A DNA stretch of 64,000 bases. Source: Anseranas semipalmata. Taxonomy: Eukaryota > Chordata > Aves > Anseriformes > Anseranatidae. Below the pieces are notes generated by a model. That model did no database searches, had not been told where the DNA came from, and saw only the letters and a program-made list of their open reading frames with translations. Position numbers and translations under genes: made by a program. The stretch spans positions 653,754 through 717,753 of the forward strand of contig VXAA01003830.1 of NCBI GenBank assembly GCA_013399115.1, given 5' to 3'. Shown piece after piece: positions 52,150 to 64,000 of the stretch (position 1 is the first letter of the stretch; every line of letters begins with the position of its first letter).

Positions 52150-52277
52150 GCTACTTTGTGCCTCTGTTTTCCCATCAGTAAGATGGGATAATGAGATTTT
52201 CCTTCTTTATAAAGCATTTTAAGACCTACTGGGGTTACTCTGATTAAGAAATGGTGATATTTGTTATTGCTATTACT
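52150..52277 (+). repeat. MIR-like SINE 3' half
   Basis: GTGCCTCTGTTTTCCCATCA followed by GTAAGATGGGATAATGAGAT, AAAGCATTTTAAGACC and TTTGTTATTGCTATTA reproduces the order of the MIR 3' half (CCTCAGTTTCCTCATCTGTA, AAATGGGGATAATAAT, AAAGCGCTTAG, and a TATTATTATT-like tail). It is in the sense orientation, diverged but clear. Confidence 0.8.
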
Positions 52278-55200
52278 TAAAATAATGAAAATGAATAAGC
52301 CATTGAATTAATTTGAATTTTCTCAACCTCCCCACTTGGATTTCTTGCTTATTATACCAGACCTCTACAGAATCACTTAATAATATCATATATAAACAGT
52401 ATGTTATTATCATGATTTTTTAAGATGTGGATAATATAGTCAATCCACAATAAATGTGTTAGGATCCCATACTGCTACAAAAACCACTGATGGAAATCTG
52501 TGCTTAAACTGCACAAAACACAGCTTGTTAAAATAACTGGCCAATGAACGTAATACCCCTGAAAATGCAGAATTAACCACCATGAGGCACAAAGATGTCA
52601 AAAATTACTCTAGCCTCCTCAACAACCACATCTTGAAGCATTTTTGCCTACAGACTCATAGGAACCATACTGCCTATCACTAACCTACAATTTTCTGAGG
52701 TATAATTCTGCCTGGAGCTGCTCTCAATTTGGCGTGACCAGAATCCTGGCTGGGAGTAAGCCCAGCAGCTGCTCCCTGGTTCTTCCTCCCATTCCCCTTA
52801 GCACATCCTCCTCTTGACCCATACATTCATATCCTTGGGAAGCTGGCGGGAGAGAAGGAACAGTGAAAACATTTGCTCAATCTTGTATGGACTTGGATCA
52901 CTGTTATTTGTATTAGTGAAAGAGAGCATGGGCAGTCTGACCTGCCTGAAATCAGCGTCAGTTTTCCAAGCATAGCCTAGGGTCTTTGTACCATTTTCTG
53001 TCTGATAACTCAGGCTCCCTCTTTGCTTTTCTGACTATTGTTGCACATCTCTGCTCAGAGCTCTGCACGGCGACTTTTATGTCTGTCTCCTCAGAGAGAC
53101 CTTGAAAAATCAGAACCTATCAGCCTATCAGAAGTTTAGCCTATTTTTACTAATGTGCATTACCTGACAGTTCTCAATTATACTTTAATATTCTCTTATG
53201 AGGGCTCTTATCAAAAAGTCTTTTGAAAATCCAAGTATGTTGTTTCCACTGGGTCCCTGGTATTAATACTCAAAAGAGCTCTAATGAGGTAGAGAAGCAC
53301 ATTTTTTTCCTAGAGAAATAGTGCTGCTTTGATCCTGAGAAGCTCTACTTGCCTGAGCATTGTGCTATTCTAGCCCTAACTGAACCTTCAATCAGGTTCC
53401 CTGCTAACATAATAAAGTTCACTGATCTGTAATGCCTCAGATGGCCCTGAGCTTCATTTTGAAGATAAGCATCATGTTAATGAGTTTTAAGTTTTCAGGC
53501 CTCCTTGCTGTAAAGACTGTAATATATCCTTGTCAATGTTGCTACTGTTTAATGCTTTGTTTGTTTTCAAATCCTTGGATGAGTATCAGTCAGCCCATGT
53601 GATTTACTGCTCCTGGATTTCACAAGCTGTACCACAGATAACGTTCTCCTTAGGAGGTTCAGTCTATTAAAGGCCACAATGTGATTTCAAATAAAAAATG
53701 TTCTTTAAATAGGATTTTCCCCATGTTCTACCATAAAGGTTGATGCACAAGTGTACTTTAATTCCTTTGCTTATTCCTCTTATAGCTGATAGAAAAAAAT
53801 AAAATCATAAGAGTGGAACTTAAAAATACTTTATTCAATGTACCACTGTCCTCAGATATTGTAAAACTCACTGTGAGATCATAGAGGAGAGTTTGCTTAG
53901 CAAGACAGAACCCAGCAACATGGAAACATTCAGGTAATTTTCAGCACTTTAACCTATGAGGGAAAAACCTCACAATTTATCTGAACCCCCTCTGCAGGTG
54001 CCTCCTCTCCTCTGAGACCTAGGCAATTCCTAATTCAGGTGCATCAATCAAATTCCTTAAAGAAAAATGAGTATGAGAAAGAAAAACCCCTCCAGAGCTT
54101 AATTTGGAGTTCCTTGGTCAAGCTTCTGCTCTGAGGAGTATCTTTGGCTTTTCTAAGAGCCCACCACTTTCCACTCACTGTGCAGGGAGCAAGGAACCTC
54201 CTTCCCAAGGCACCCAGCTACACCAGCTCCCTGAAGCGTACATTCCTGTACGTTCGGGAAAACAACACTATGTCCCAGTTTTATAGGTAGACATTTTCCT
54301 TGTGCTTCAGAAGGGTGGTGTCTCTTGCTGTAAGACCCTCATAATGTTGTTCAACTGTCACTGTTTTTAAGAATCACTTGGTTTGAGTGTAATTTTATTG
54401 ATACTGAGGTTGCACAGTTGGAGAGGAAAATACAAGCTGAAACAGTTACACTACTCTTCAACATTAAGTGGGAGAAGAACATGTTCTTCTGTCCATAAAT
54501 AAAAACTCTGACAATTTTCCCTTTAAAAGTCTCTGGATATCTAGGAGGGAGGACTGGGAAAAACTTGGGAGAGAGACAGAACTGGCTGGAGATGGCAATC
54601 TAGGTTAATGCTCCTTCCTATCTTAGAGCATATCTCCTCAAATTTGATCAAGGAGTATCAGACTTTGAGAAATGATAATTTTCGTAGGGTCAGGAAGGAG
54701 GTTGCTTGAATTTTCTCAGTATATAATTGCTGAGAAGATTTGGATGCAGTCAATCTTCAACCTAAGGATACAGACTGCTGAGCACAGTTACTGAGTACAC
54801 AGGTTGGGCATATTCTGGGCTTGGATAAATGCAGTGCAATAGCAGAAAATGGTATTTGTCAAGCCCGTACTTTCCAACATCTGCAAATGAAGTGCACCGG
54901 TTACAAGGCTGGAAACTGCAAAAAGATGGCCTCACACCTACAGCAGCAGACTGTTGCCCTGAGAAACAGGAGAAGCAGCTGACCCAGTCTCAGTGCTCCT
55001 GTCACCCGCTAAGCAAACTGCACAGTGCAGACCTCGCAAAGACACTAATGCTGTATTCTTCATTTTCTGGCTGGCTGAGCCTGCAGCACCGGGGCACTGA
55101 TTTGTGTACATGCTGCTTCAGCTGAAAACGGTGATAACTCCGATCAGAGCACATTAATTAGGGATGCTCCGATGTTTTGACATGGTGACACTTTATCAAA

Positions 55201-55381
55201 GTCAAAATATTGCACAGGTGGCTTTCTGGATCTCTATTTTGAGGAAAAATAGAACCTGTTGGTAAGGGCACGAGCACAGCACAGTAGCAGGATGGTCAAG
55301 TCCCCACTCTGCCAGATTTGAGGTGATCATACAGGCATGGAAAGCTTTGCTTTGGAGTAGGCAGTTGAGCAGGGGCATCAG
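52278..55381. other. Intergenic DNA, no recognised gene
   Basis: No gene is supported; frames at 54104-54286 and 54829-55125 are unrecognised. A possible hAT-like start (TAGGGATGCTCCGATGTTTT) lies at about 55159. Confidence 0.5.
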
Positions 55382-55480
55382 CCTAAGGCTATGTCTGCAC
55401 TGGGAAGGGATGCGGCTTGAAGGGGATGAACGAGTAAAACAGAACAGCTAATGCTGAGGGGCCAAGTCCAAAGAACAGGT
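55382..55480. repeat. Unnamed ancient repeat, copy 2 (GGCYAYGTCTRCAC core)
   Basis: GCCTAAGGCTATGTCTGCAC followed by TGGGAAGG corresponds to the sequence at 40120. Similarity beyond the first ~30 bases is weak, so the extent is approximate. Confidence 0.35.
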
Positions 55481-58400
55481 GTTTCCAGGGTTAGCTCTAG
55501 CCTGGTTTGGTGGACTTAGTGTCTATCAGCAGGTTGGAAAGCTTCAGGTGTCCTCCAAGGCACATCCTTTAGCTAAGTTTCACACAAAAGGAATTCAGTC
55601 AATGAGGATGATCAAGAGAGTCACTTTAACTTACCCCTGAACAAAATTAAAACGTTAATGTGTATACATCCAGAGTCTCTGGCACCCAGTGCCTTGCTCT
55701 GACCAACAAATGTTTTGACAGTTCCAATTTCACAATAAAATTTAAAGATTTTTCAATGCAGTGTAGATTATAAATGAATTTAAAATGTCAGAAGTCACTC
55801 TATAACAGAGCTGTTGGCCTGCAAGTGGCTCTACTGAATACTACATGCTGTTGGATACCATGAAGAAAAAAGTTCCGTCTCTCAAATTGGCTTCTCATCG
55901 ATGCTTTTGATGTTAAACTCTCACTGACTGGATTCCCTGTTTGAAAATGCAAAAAAGTTGATGCGTGAAGCCTGTCTGAATAGATCAGGCAGTATTACCT
56001 ACACAGAGTAATAACACTCTCTATGACATTACCAACTAATTATCTTTTAATGAATTTCCCACAAAAGCAGAGTATTTTGTGGTTTGTCCATATTATGTGA
56101 TCTTGGTGTGATTTTTAGATTGAAAGGTTTATTATTAAATTTTTTGAATTGTGTTGCTAAACTTTTGGAAGAACTTTGGGAAATGCAAAAAGACTCTAAC
56201 CTCATGGAAGTGTGGAAAAAATAATGAGCTTTTGTACAGTATTCACAGACTTTAGAGCTGAGCGGGAAAAAAAAGAAGCTTTGACAAAAATGTTATAATA
56301 ATATTCTATAGTGAATAAAATCATCTACTGGATAATGAAGAAAAGACAAAGTATTGACTATTTTTTTATTAAGTATCATTTCTTCCTCATGGAGATTAAG
56401 ACTAGGGCCTACAGAAAACCAGTACATGACAATCGACTTTAGAACTATATAATCTGTATTTACTACACAAATTTAGAGGAAATAGTATATCTTAAGTTAT
56501 ATGCAAAAGGAGACCAAAGCTCAGACAACTTTGTCCTAATTGTGAAATATTTAGATATGCAATCTTAAAGAAGGTAATGTAGTTTTTATGGTGTAAGATA
56601 TCTATCTATCTGTATGCCTTCCTAACAAAATATCTGTCTACTAATACAGCAGTCCAGTGTTGTATCTCTCCTGAGATATGTTTGCTTACCTGTTAATTTA
56701 GAAAAAGCTTAGTTATAAGAGAGTAGAAAACATTAATTCCCCCATGTGTAAATACACTGGTCACTTTATGCATCCATTTTGGGGGGGTTGAACTTGGGAG
56801 AGGGTGAGAGCGAAGCGAGGAGATGCCTCTATGTATGTGTCTGCGTAGGCTCTTTTAGGGCTGAGTAGCACGGGGTTGCTGTAGCTCCAGGAAGGCTGTT
56901 GTGGCTCTGCTGCTCCGGCTGGCAGCAGCGCTTCCAGCTGTGTTCACAGAAATGATCTGCAGGTACCCGGAGCTCATCCCTCAGCAGGATCTCAGTGGGA
57001 CGACGGGAAACTCAGACTGATCTCTGGACTCTGAAATGAAATTCTGAACCTCCAATACAGTTTTATTCAGACTGTTTTTTTGGGCATGGGTTAGGTTTGT
57101 ATAGAGGCCATTCACTAGCAAACCTACCCTTCTGTGTGTCTCCACGTCAGCCCCAGGACACCCATCAGAAAATTCACAACCTGAACTGCCACTTCCCAAG
57201 GACTTCTGTGGTTCTCTCCAGCCTCAGACTCCCTGGGCAAATCCCCCTGCCCCACTAACATGCTGGGATGTGCTGGAGGCTGGTTCTGTGGAAATTACAA
57301 TAATGGAGGTCTGTTCAAATTCAGAAAATGAAATCTCAGAGAAGTGATGTTTGCATGGGTATATACACCTTGGGAGGCCCAACCAGGAAAGAATTGCTGA
57401 AGTTAGCAAGCAAAATGTAAGAACAAGACAAGAATAGCTTTAAGTGTGAAGTTAGAAGACTGTAATCCTAACAGGATTGAGCTTGGGGAGTCATGGAGGC
57501 TAAATACCTAACCAGTTTTAAACCAGATCCTAACAACTTTCTGAAAGGCATCAGGGGGCAGGGGTGCCCTCACAACAGAGAAGGAGATTGAAGGGGCCAT
57601 TCCTTCTGTATTTCTGTTCCTAGTTTTGCTCTGTTGTGAGTGCAGTGGCTCCCTTTCACAGCCTGTGGATGGGGGTAATGCACCCTCCAGCTTCTCAAGG
57701 GCTTCACTCACTGAGGTTGTTTTGTGCTTTGACAGGTTCTCAGAGGGAAGAGCACTCTAAAACTATCAAATGCTGCCAAAAATACAGTATGTGTTTCTTC
57801 TAACAAACTCTCAGATTAATTCAAGCCTCAAGTAACAGCTATTCAAGTGTCCTCTAAATGTGAATGGGAGTGAGGATTTCATTTTTATCACTGCAGAGCA
57901 TTAGGCATTTTATTAAACATTGGCCAAGCTGTCTGCAATGCAAAACTTTCTCCAAAAGAAGAACAATACAAAGTACAAACTCCTGGCTCTATTTTTAACC
58001 TTTTGAGAATTTGAATAAAAAGTATGGACAATCTATTGAAGAAACTGAAATATTTGTGCCCCACATAGTGCACTTGAAAAAAGCTCACCTTTCCCTGAAA
58101 TGCAGTTGTTTGTGGAATGCCAGGCTGGAGAATAGAGCACAGATACAAAACGATGAAGACAAGTCTATGTGAAACTGTGTAGATACCTTGTGATTGCTGA
58201 ACTTCTAGCTGCATCAGGCCTAAAATCTGGATCAGGTAAAAAATATACAAGGGTCTTTTCAGGATTAAATTTGACAAAGATCTTGATTCTATTTCTTTTA
58301 AACCTCATGATGATGCATTGTTTTAGCAGTTAGTATGGATGAAAAAATATAAGACTCAACAGATAAACAATTCTGTTTCCCATCATTAGCCTGGGTGTAT

Positions 58401-61400
58401 TTAGAAAAAGGACAAATGCTTCTAACGTTGCAGAAGCAGGCAGAAATAGTGTTAGTAGCTTCTATCTAGACAGCAATGCTAATAATAGCAGTGAAGCTGT
58501 AGTCACCCAGGCTGCTGTATGTGCTGGATAGGCCCATAGGGGAGCTTGAGTAGTCACTTGAGTTGCTAGACTGCTCTGAAAATTGGGTTGCCACATCCTC
58601 ACTGTTGCCTGCCTAGCTATATTGGGTATATCTGTCTTTACTATTGTCATGCATCTTGTTGCAGTACTTCTGGGAGTCTCCAAGTCAAGTACTGAAGTCC
58701 TTTGCTTAGAATGTGAAATCTGCTGTTTGAAGAACAAATGGTCAGCATTCCTGGAAAAGTATGGACAGAGCCATGAAAGTTTACCAAGATGGCTACGAAG
58801 ATGGTGTTCAGGAGGTCCCACTGACTGCATGAGACTGCCCAAGAACTACCTCTGCTGGAGCTGGCATGTCTCTGTGAAATGATTAACTCAGTTTTTGCTA
58901 CATTACAAATACAACTCCAGAATTTCCTGGGGCACTTTTTATGCAGCTAAACAGCACTTGATCGTTCACTACATGATTTCCATTGAGATACCACCAAGGC
59001 TGTAATCTACAATCAATATTATTGACTGTTGCCTGTTTTCTGGCCCACCCCTAGGGTCCATGAAAGGAAGGAAGATCTGGTGGGCAAAAGCTGTCATAAA
59101 AAGCTTTTCATTTTTACATGCTGTCAAAAGCATATTGTCTGAAAGCAACAAAGGTCTTGCTATGCTTGTTTTCTTGCCACACTGCTTTTCTGTGGCAGAT
59201 AAACTGAAGCCCAGATGACTCATGGTTATCACAAATGTCTGGAGGAGTATGTGATGGCTGTGGGGCTCAGGCAGTCTGGGTAACTGGTTTCAGAGCCTGA
59301 GGCAGGAGTCTGTGGAGTCATCTGTGTCGGTGCCAAATCAAAACTGGCCAGACATCACCTTGGGCAGTAGTTCCTGTAAAGTTCCTGCTTTGGACTTGGG
59401 ACTAACACCAGAATCTCCCACTTTCATGAGTGTCCTACACTCCCATTTGTGGGGTTGGGTCTCAATCTGGCTCGCTGGACATGTTTTGTATGCATTCTCA
59501 CTGGGTATGGAAGAAAAAGGTTCAAGCCTCCCACCTTGCTTAATCTATTTAACGCTAATCTCAAGAAAGACTGTGTTTTATTCCTGCAGCTGCCTAGATG
59601 TTAGGACACACCTGCCATATGGCAGACTGAAGTCCCATCCAAGTATTTTGAGTACCATTTAATTGCTTTTAATCATCAACCAAAAAGATAACATCAAAAG
59701 GCCTTCCTTTGAAACAGCAAACTGAAATCTCAAATCTTTTCCTACCTAGACCTAGGTGTGAATGCAGAGAGAAATTGGACATTTTTCTACATTCAGTTAC
59801 TTACTCTGGCTCCACGCAAGCCCAAGCAGTTGGGTTTTCTCTCTAGGTGACTGTGCAAAGGGATCCTGACCAAGCTGTAACAGTATTCACAGGCACAGAA
59901 GTTAGCAGTGTGTCAGCCATTAATACTGCTTAAAACCCAGATTTACAGGAGGATTTTCTTCTCTTTGCTTCAGTGCCGAAATTCACTGGGTTCTTCTAGT
60001 GTAACTGATTACAACAGGAGTTGCTGATGGCTCTGTCAGAGAGATAAGGGCTCTGAAAACTTTTCTGCACTGTTTCTAAGGTCAAAAGACCTCAAAATTT
60101 GTACTGTCCACCTATATAGATGATGAGGTTTTTAATTTTGAAATGACTGAAGACTGCTGTCGACCTCCCAAGGGCTAATCACAAAGCATCATAAGGGATG
60201 CAGCTCCTTGGGAAGTTTCAGGGGTGGCATTAACTGTGAACAGAAGACAGCCCAAACGCTGAACTCCAGATACTGCCAGCTGCCAGAAGCCTTTTCCTTC
60301 ACCTTTAAAAAAACCAACTGCAGTGTCATTTTACAGAGAGGCAAAAACTACAGCCACGAACAGGCTCATTCAGACCCAGTTTGGCATCATGTCCGTGTGG
60401 CTGTAAAGCTCAGATCATCTGCTGCAGCAATTAAAGTTGGAGGAGGAGGAAGGGCTCAGTGGACCAGTCAATAACCAGTGCACCTTTTCCCCACAGCTGG
60501 CACACAATCCTTCTGAAGCTTGTTGTTTAATTAAGGTCTAGAGTTTTATGTAGAGCACTTCTGCCATCTAGAGGCTTTCCTGCTGTTCTGAAAAATCTCC
60601 TCTACCAGGAGGGATTTTCTTCCATTCTATATCCCAGATATCCTTGATAAGGTATCAAACCTCTGATTAGAGGCTGACAAGACTAAGACTGATATCACAT
60701 ATGATTAAACCAGAGTGAAGAAGGGGTTGGGAATGGGAAAGATGTATCCTGTGGATCATAGCTTTGGTGGACTGAATCCATCAATTATATTTCATAATAT
60801 TCTTTCTGAAAGAAAACATTTTGGAGCAAGGGGATAATACAGGAGACCTGAATCGATATCTAAGATAAATCATTCTAAAAACAAACAAACAAAAACAAAA
60901 CAAAACAAAACAACAACAAACAGTGCAAGACAGATCATTTTTAGATTTCTCTGAGACTGGAAAAGAACAATCCTTATGTTTATTGCCCACGAATTAATTT
61001 GACTTATAATGAAGGCTGATCCTGTCATTAATAGAAACCTCATACAAAATGCATTGCCAGCATGCTACAATTAAATATCCCTAAGCACTTGAAAGTACAG
61101 GGATTTGCATAATGATTGCACCACACTCGCAGCTCCCTCCACTTGCCCAGGCTCACATTGCCATCCACCCCACCTGTTCAGCTGGCAACTTAACTCTGAC
61201 CCTCTTTCAACATGCCCAGCTCTTTATGCAGGTCTCAGATACTTCACAAGAGGGACAACACTTATATTAACTGAGCTGCTTACTACCCTGTCAGTTCTAA
61301 ACACCCCTACTATGCTCAGCTTTCACATTTCAAAGCCAGAGTCTCTTCTCCCTCTTGGTAAGGAGCTAGCTTCTGCTCAGGCAAGAGGACAAAACAGACG

Positions 61401-63562
61401 GGGAGAGGTGGGTATGGCAGGGTGAGAGCCTTGAGGTGGGAACCAAATCAGGATGCAGGGTATATGTTTGCACTGCAATGTGAGTGCTGGCTGAAGCTTG
61501 CCTTTAATACGACACTGGCCACTGCTTTAGCAGCAAATAGGAAAGCCGAGCTGCAGGCAGAGCTAAGACCTGTCTTGTGTGGCATTTGTGTGCCAAATAC
61601 ACCTGGCAGGATGCTGCCAAGTGTATCCAGAAAGCTTGTGTTCAGGTGATGCATAAGATAGCTGTGTGGTCTGAAGGCAAGTGGACCATGAGCTTACATG
61701 CTTATAGTTGCTCTTGTGCATCCATCAAATTCTTCTGTCCATCAAATGCAATGCAGTATAGCCAGTCATATGTCAGCTGCCTCAGCCTAAAATACAACCC
61801 CAAAATTCATTCTCAATGGCTGCCACTCACTTGAAATCTGAAAGTTCACCAGGGAGATCCAGACCCATCTTCAACTCTGTGTCAGCAAACCTCCTGCTCC
61901 TGCTGAAGCCTTACTTGAACCTCGAAGCTGCTGTAGAGCAGGGCCCAAGTCCCCTCAGCACCCACAGCTGTGCCTGGCAAATACCTAATGTACAACAACA
62001 GGATCAGCCTGTAAACAATGTATGGTTGCAGATTTGTTTTCTTAATAGAGTGGGTGAAAGAGATTGTTTGAATTTTTTGTGTGGTGTTGGTTTAGTGTAA
62101 ACTGCATGATGAAGAGAAGGCTCAGGAAGCCATGTCATCTTCTTGGGGGTATGTTCTAAGCACTAAAGAACAAAAATCCTCAGCACCTGACCTTTAAAAT
62201 TGAGTTCTATTCTGCTTTTGAGAGAAGTCCATGCTTGCTGTCAGGAGCCAGTTCTGGGCCCCGGCCTCCCTCCTCTCGGGCTCCAAAGGGGGACAGATTT
62301 CAGGAACATCCCGTTATTACAAGTTCCTGATGGCTTGTTCTGTGTTCCTCCCTGCTCTGCACAAGTCCTTTTCAATAATTTATCAATAACTGTACAGGAT
62401 TTATATACATATTTACAAACCTTAATACTGAATGTTGGCTTCAACTCCTAAGGCTAGGCATATTCCAAACAATTACTTACAATCCAGGCCCTGTAGATCC
62501 AGATGAAGTTTCTGGAGGTCTGAAGGACGACTCTGAGCACTTAAGTTATTTCTGCCACCCAAAAAAACATATTTAGTCATCAGGCATGGACAGTGCCCTA
62601 AAGTTGGCAAGAGCTCAGAGGAAAACATGGGAGAGGAGAGAGAGAGAAGAGGCGCACGGCAGCAGCAAAGCGTGAACTACCAGCATGCTCCCATGGCTCA
62701 TCTAGAGCATCTACTGTTATTTGGTATGTCAGGCCTAAGCCAACTCACATCAGGGAAGAAACACAAGTGCCAGAGAAAGACCTTACCAGCTGTAATGTGA
62801 TAGTGGAGGCCAGGAAAGGCTTAGCAAGTACAAAGTGCTTCCATTTCAGCAGCCATGAGGAGTGGAGTTCCTGAGATTTCACTCTTTTGAAGGCATCAGG
62901 GACTCCTCTGGCGAGTGGTTAATCTAACCTACTTTATCAGCCTTTAAAGAATTCACTGTAGGACAGGGCTACCACCTGGTGCTCAGGGTCTAACCTACCG
63001 AGAGCTTTAAAGTTTTAGGAAAAATCAACTTACACCTCCGCCAGATAAGCACTTCAGCTCTTCTGCCAAGCAGGAATCCCACTGCTGCTATACTAGGAAT
63101 AAAGGCCATAAACAAGCAGTAGGAAAGTCCTGCAGAGAGACCTTTTTGTTCAGTGTTCAGAGAGTAGCTGACACAGTGGGATAGCAGCAACACAAATCAT
63201 CATTATTATCATCCTGAAAGACAGTAGGAAAAATACCAACAGAAACAAAATTGAAAAGGGAAGCCTACTTTCCAGGTCACAATTTAAACTAGAGGCTGCA
63301 CTCTAGTGAGTTGTGATTTAACTGAGAGAAGTTTTTATCCTCTGCATATTATAAAATACACAGCAAGATGTAACTAAACAGATGCAACCCAAATATAAAG
63401 TCCTCTAGGGAAGCAGAAGAAAGGCGCTGTACTAGAAACACCAGCTGAAGACAATGAATTGGGTTTCAAGACGTGTTCTGGTTTTAAGTATTAATGTATT
63501 GAACGATGTTATTGCCACTAGTATTGATTTGAATTGATTACTTTCATAAAAGTCATTGATTA
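55481..63562. other. Intergenic DNA, no recognised gene
   Basis: About 8 kb with no supported gene. A small CpG-enriched, G-rich patch lies at 56780-57005. An (AAAAC)-type simple repeat lies at 60877-60922. Frames up to 129 codons (57888-58277 minus, 58462-58842 minus) have no recognised features. Confidence 0.55.
60877..60922. repeat. (AAAC/AAAAC)n simple repeat
   Basis: AAAAACAAACAAACAAAAAC passes into AAAAC and CAA units across about 46 bases. Confidence 0.95.
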
Positions 63563-64000
63563 CACAGAATCACAGAATGGTTGAGGTTGGAAGGGACCTG
63601 TGGAGATCATCTACTCCAACCCCCCTGCCAAGCAGGGTCACCTAGAGCACATTGCACAGGTTCACATTCAGGTGGGTTTTGAATATCTCCAGAGAAGGAG
63701 ACTCCACAAACTCTCTGGGCAACCTGTTCCAGTGCTCTGTCACTCTCATAGTAAAGAAGTGCCCCCTCGTATTCAGCCAGAACTTCCTGTGTTTCAGTTT
63801 GTGCCCATTGCCTCTTTTCTTATTGCTGGGCACCGCTGAAAAGAGTCCGGCCCTATCCTCTTGACACCCTCCCTTCAGATATTTGTACACATTGAGAAGA
63901 TCCCCTCTCAGCCTTCTCTTCTCCAAGCTAAACAGGCCCAGCTCTCTCAGCCTCTCATTGTAGGAGAGATGCTCCAGTCCCCTCATCATCTTCGTAGCCC
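63563..64000 (-). mobile_element. CR1 LINE 3' end, cut by window edge
   Basis: CACAGAATCACAGAATGGTT is followed by GAGGTTGGAAGGGACCTGTG, GAGATCATCTACTCCAACCC and CTGGGCAACCTGTTCCAGTG. This is a well-preserved minus-strand CR1 3' end that continues beyond the window. Confidence 0.93.
63642..64000 (-). pseudogene. CR1 ORF2 C-terminal part, open to window edge
   Basis: The minus frame is open from the window end to a stop at 63642-63644. It reads [20 protein letters not shown], then [20 protein letters not shown], and closes with [20 protein letters not shown]. It is the intact C-terminal end of CR1 ORF2 as far as visible. Whether the upstream part is intact lies outside the window, but a 5'-truncated copy is expected. 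Confidence 0.85.

Noticed and set aside
57888..58277. 129-codon minus-strand frame
   Set aside because: Composition is typical of AT-rich non-coding DNA (many Leu, Ile, Phe, Ser) and no domain is seen.

Overview
The window looks like nuclear DNA of a bird: AT-rich, very gene-poor, with many CR1 LINE fragments carrying avian-type 3' tails (tandem CACAGAAT/CATAGAAT on the plus strand), a trace of an avian ERVL-type LTR, and a few very old amniote SINE (MIR-like) pieces. It has two runs of N (13282-13710 and 31778-32565) and a single N at 25050. All family names come from remembered consensus sequences; no search was run.

The only protein-coding gene I can support is at the left edge: the last coding exon of SLC30A8 (zinc transporter ZnT8), plus strand, about 638/641-783, preceded by intron and followed by 3' UTR. 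Its 44 C-terminal codons align without gaps to the end of human ZnT8 as I remember it and keep the terminal CxxC motif. The exon has a tandem TAG-CAG acceptor, and Glu sits where human ZnT8 has the Arg325/Trp325 polymorphism.

The remaining ~62 kb reads as an intergenic desert downstream of SLC30A8. It holds ten CR1 pieces (nine minus, one plus), several with decayed ORF2 reverse-transcriptase sequence; three MIR/tRNA-SINE-like relics; a 60-bp TG...CA element with perfect 5-bp target duplications, best explained as a collapsed ERVL LTR; a (CTTT)26 microsatellite; a 19-bp minisatellite; and other simple repeats. Other open frames (144 codons or fewer, many on both strands) show no domain, motif or family resemblance I recognise and are treated as chance frames. 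In human, MED30 and EXT1 lie downstream of SLC30A8; I looked for MED30 and found none of its exons.

I found no convincing new biological system. The best leads are the collapsed LTR, the ZnT8 residue-325 state with its NAGNAG acceptor, an unidentified 89-codon open stretch abutting a truncated CR1 (32779-33047), and two diverged copies of an unnamed repeat sharing a GGCYAYGTCTRCAC core.
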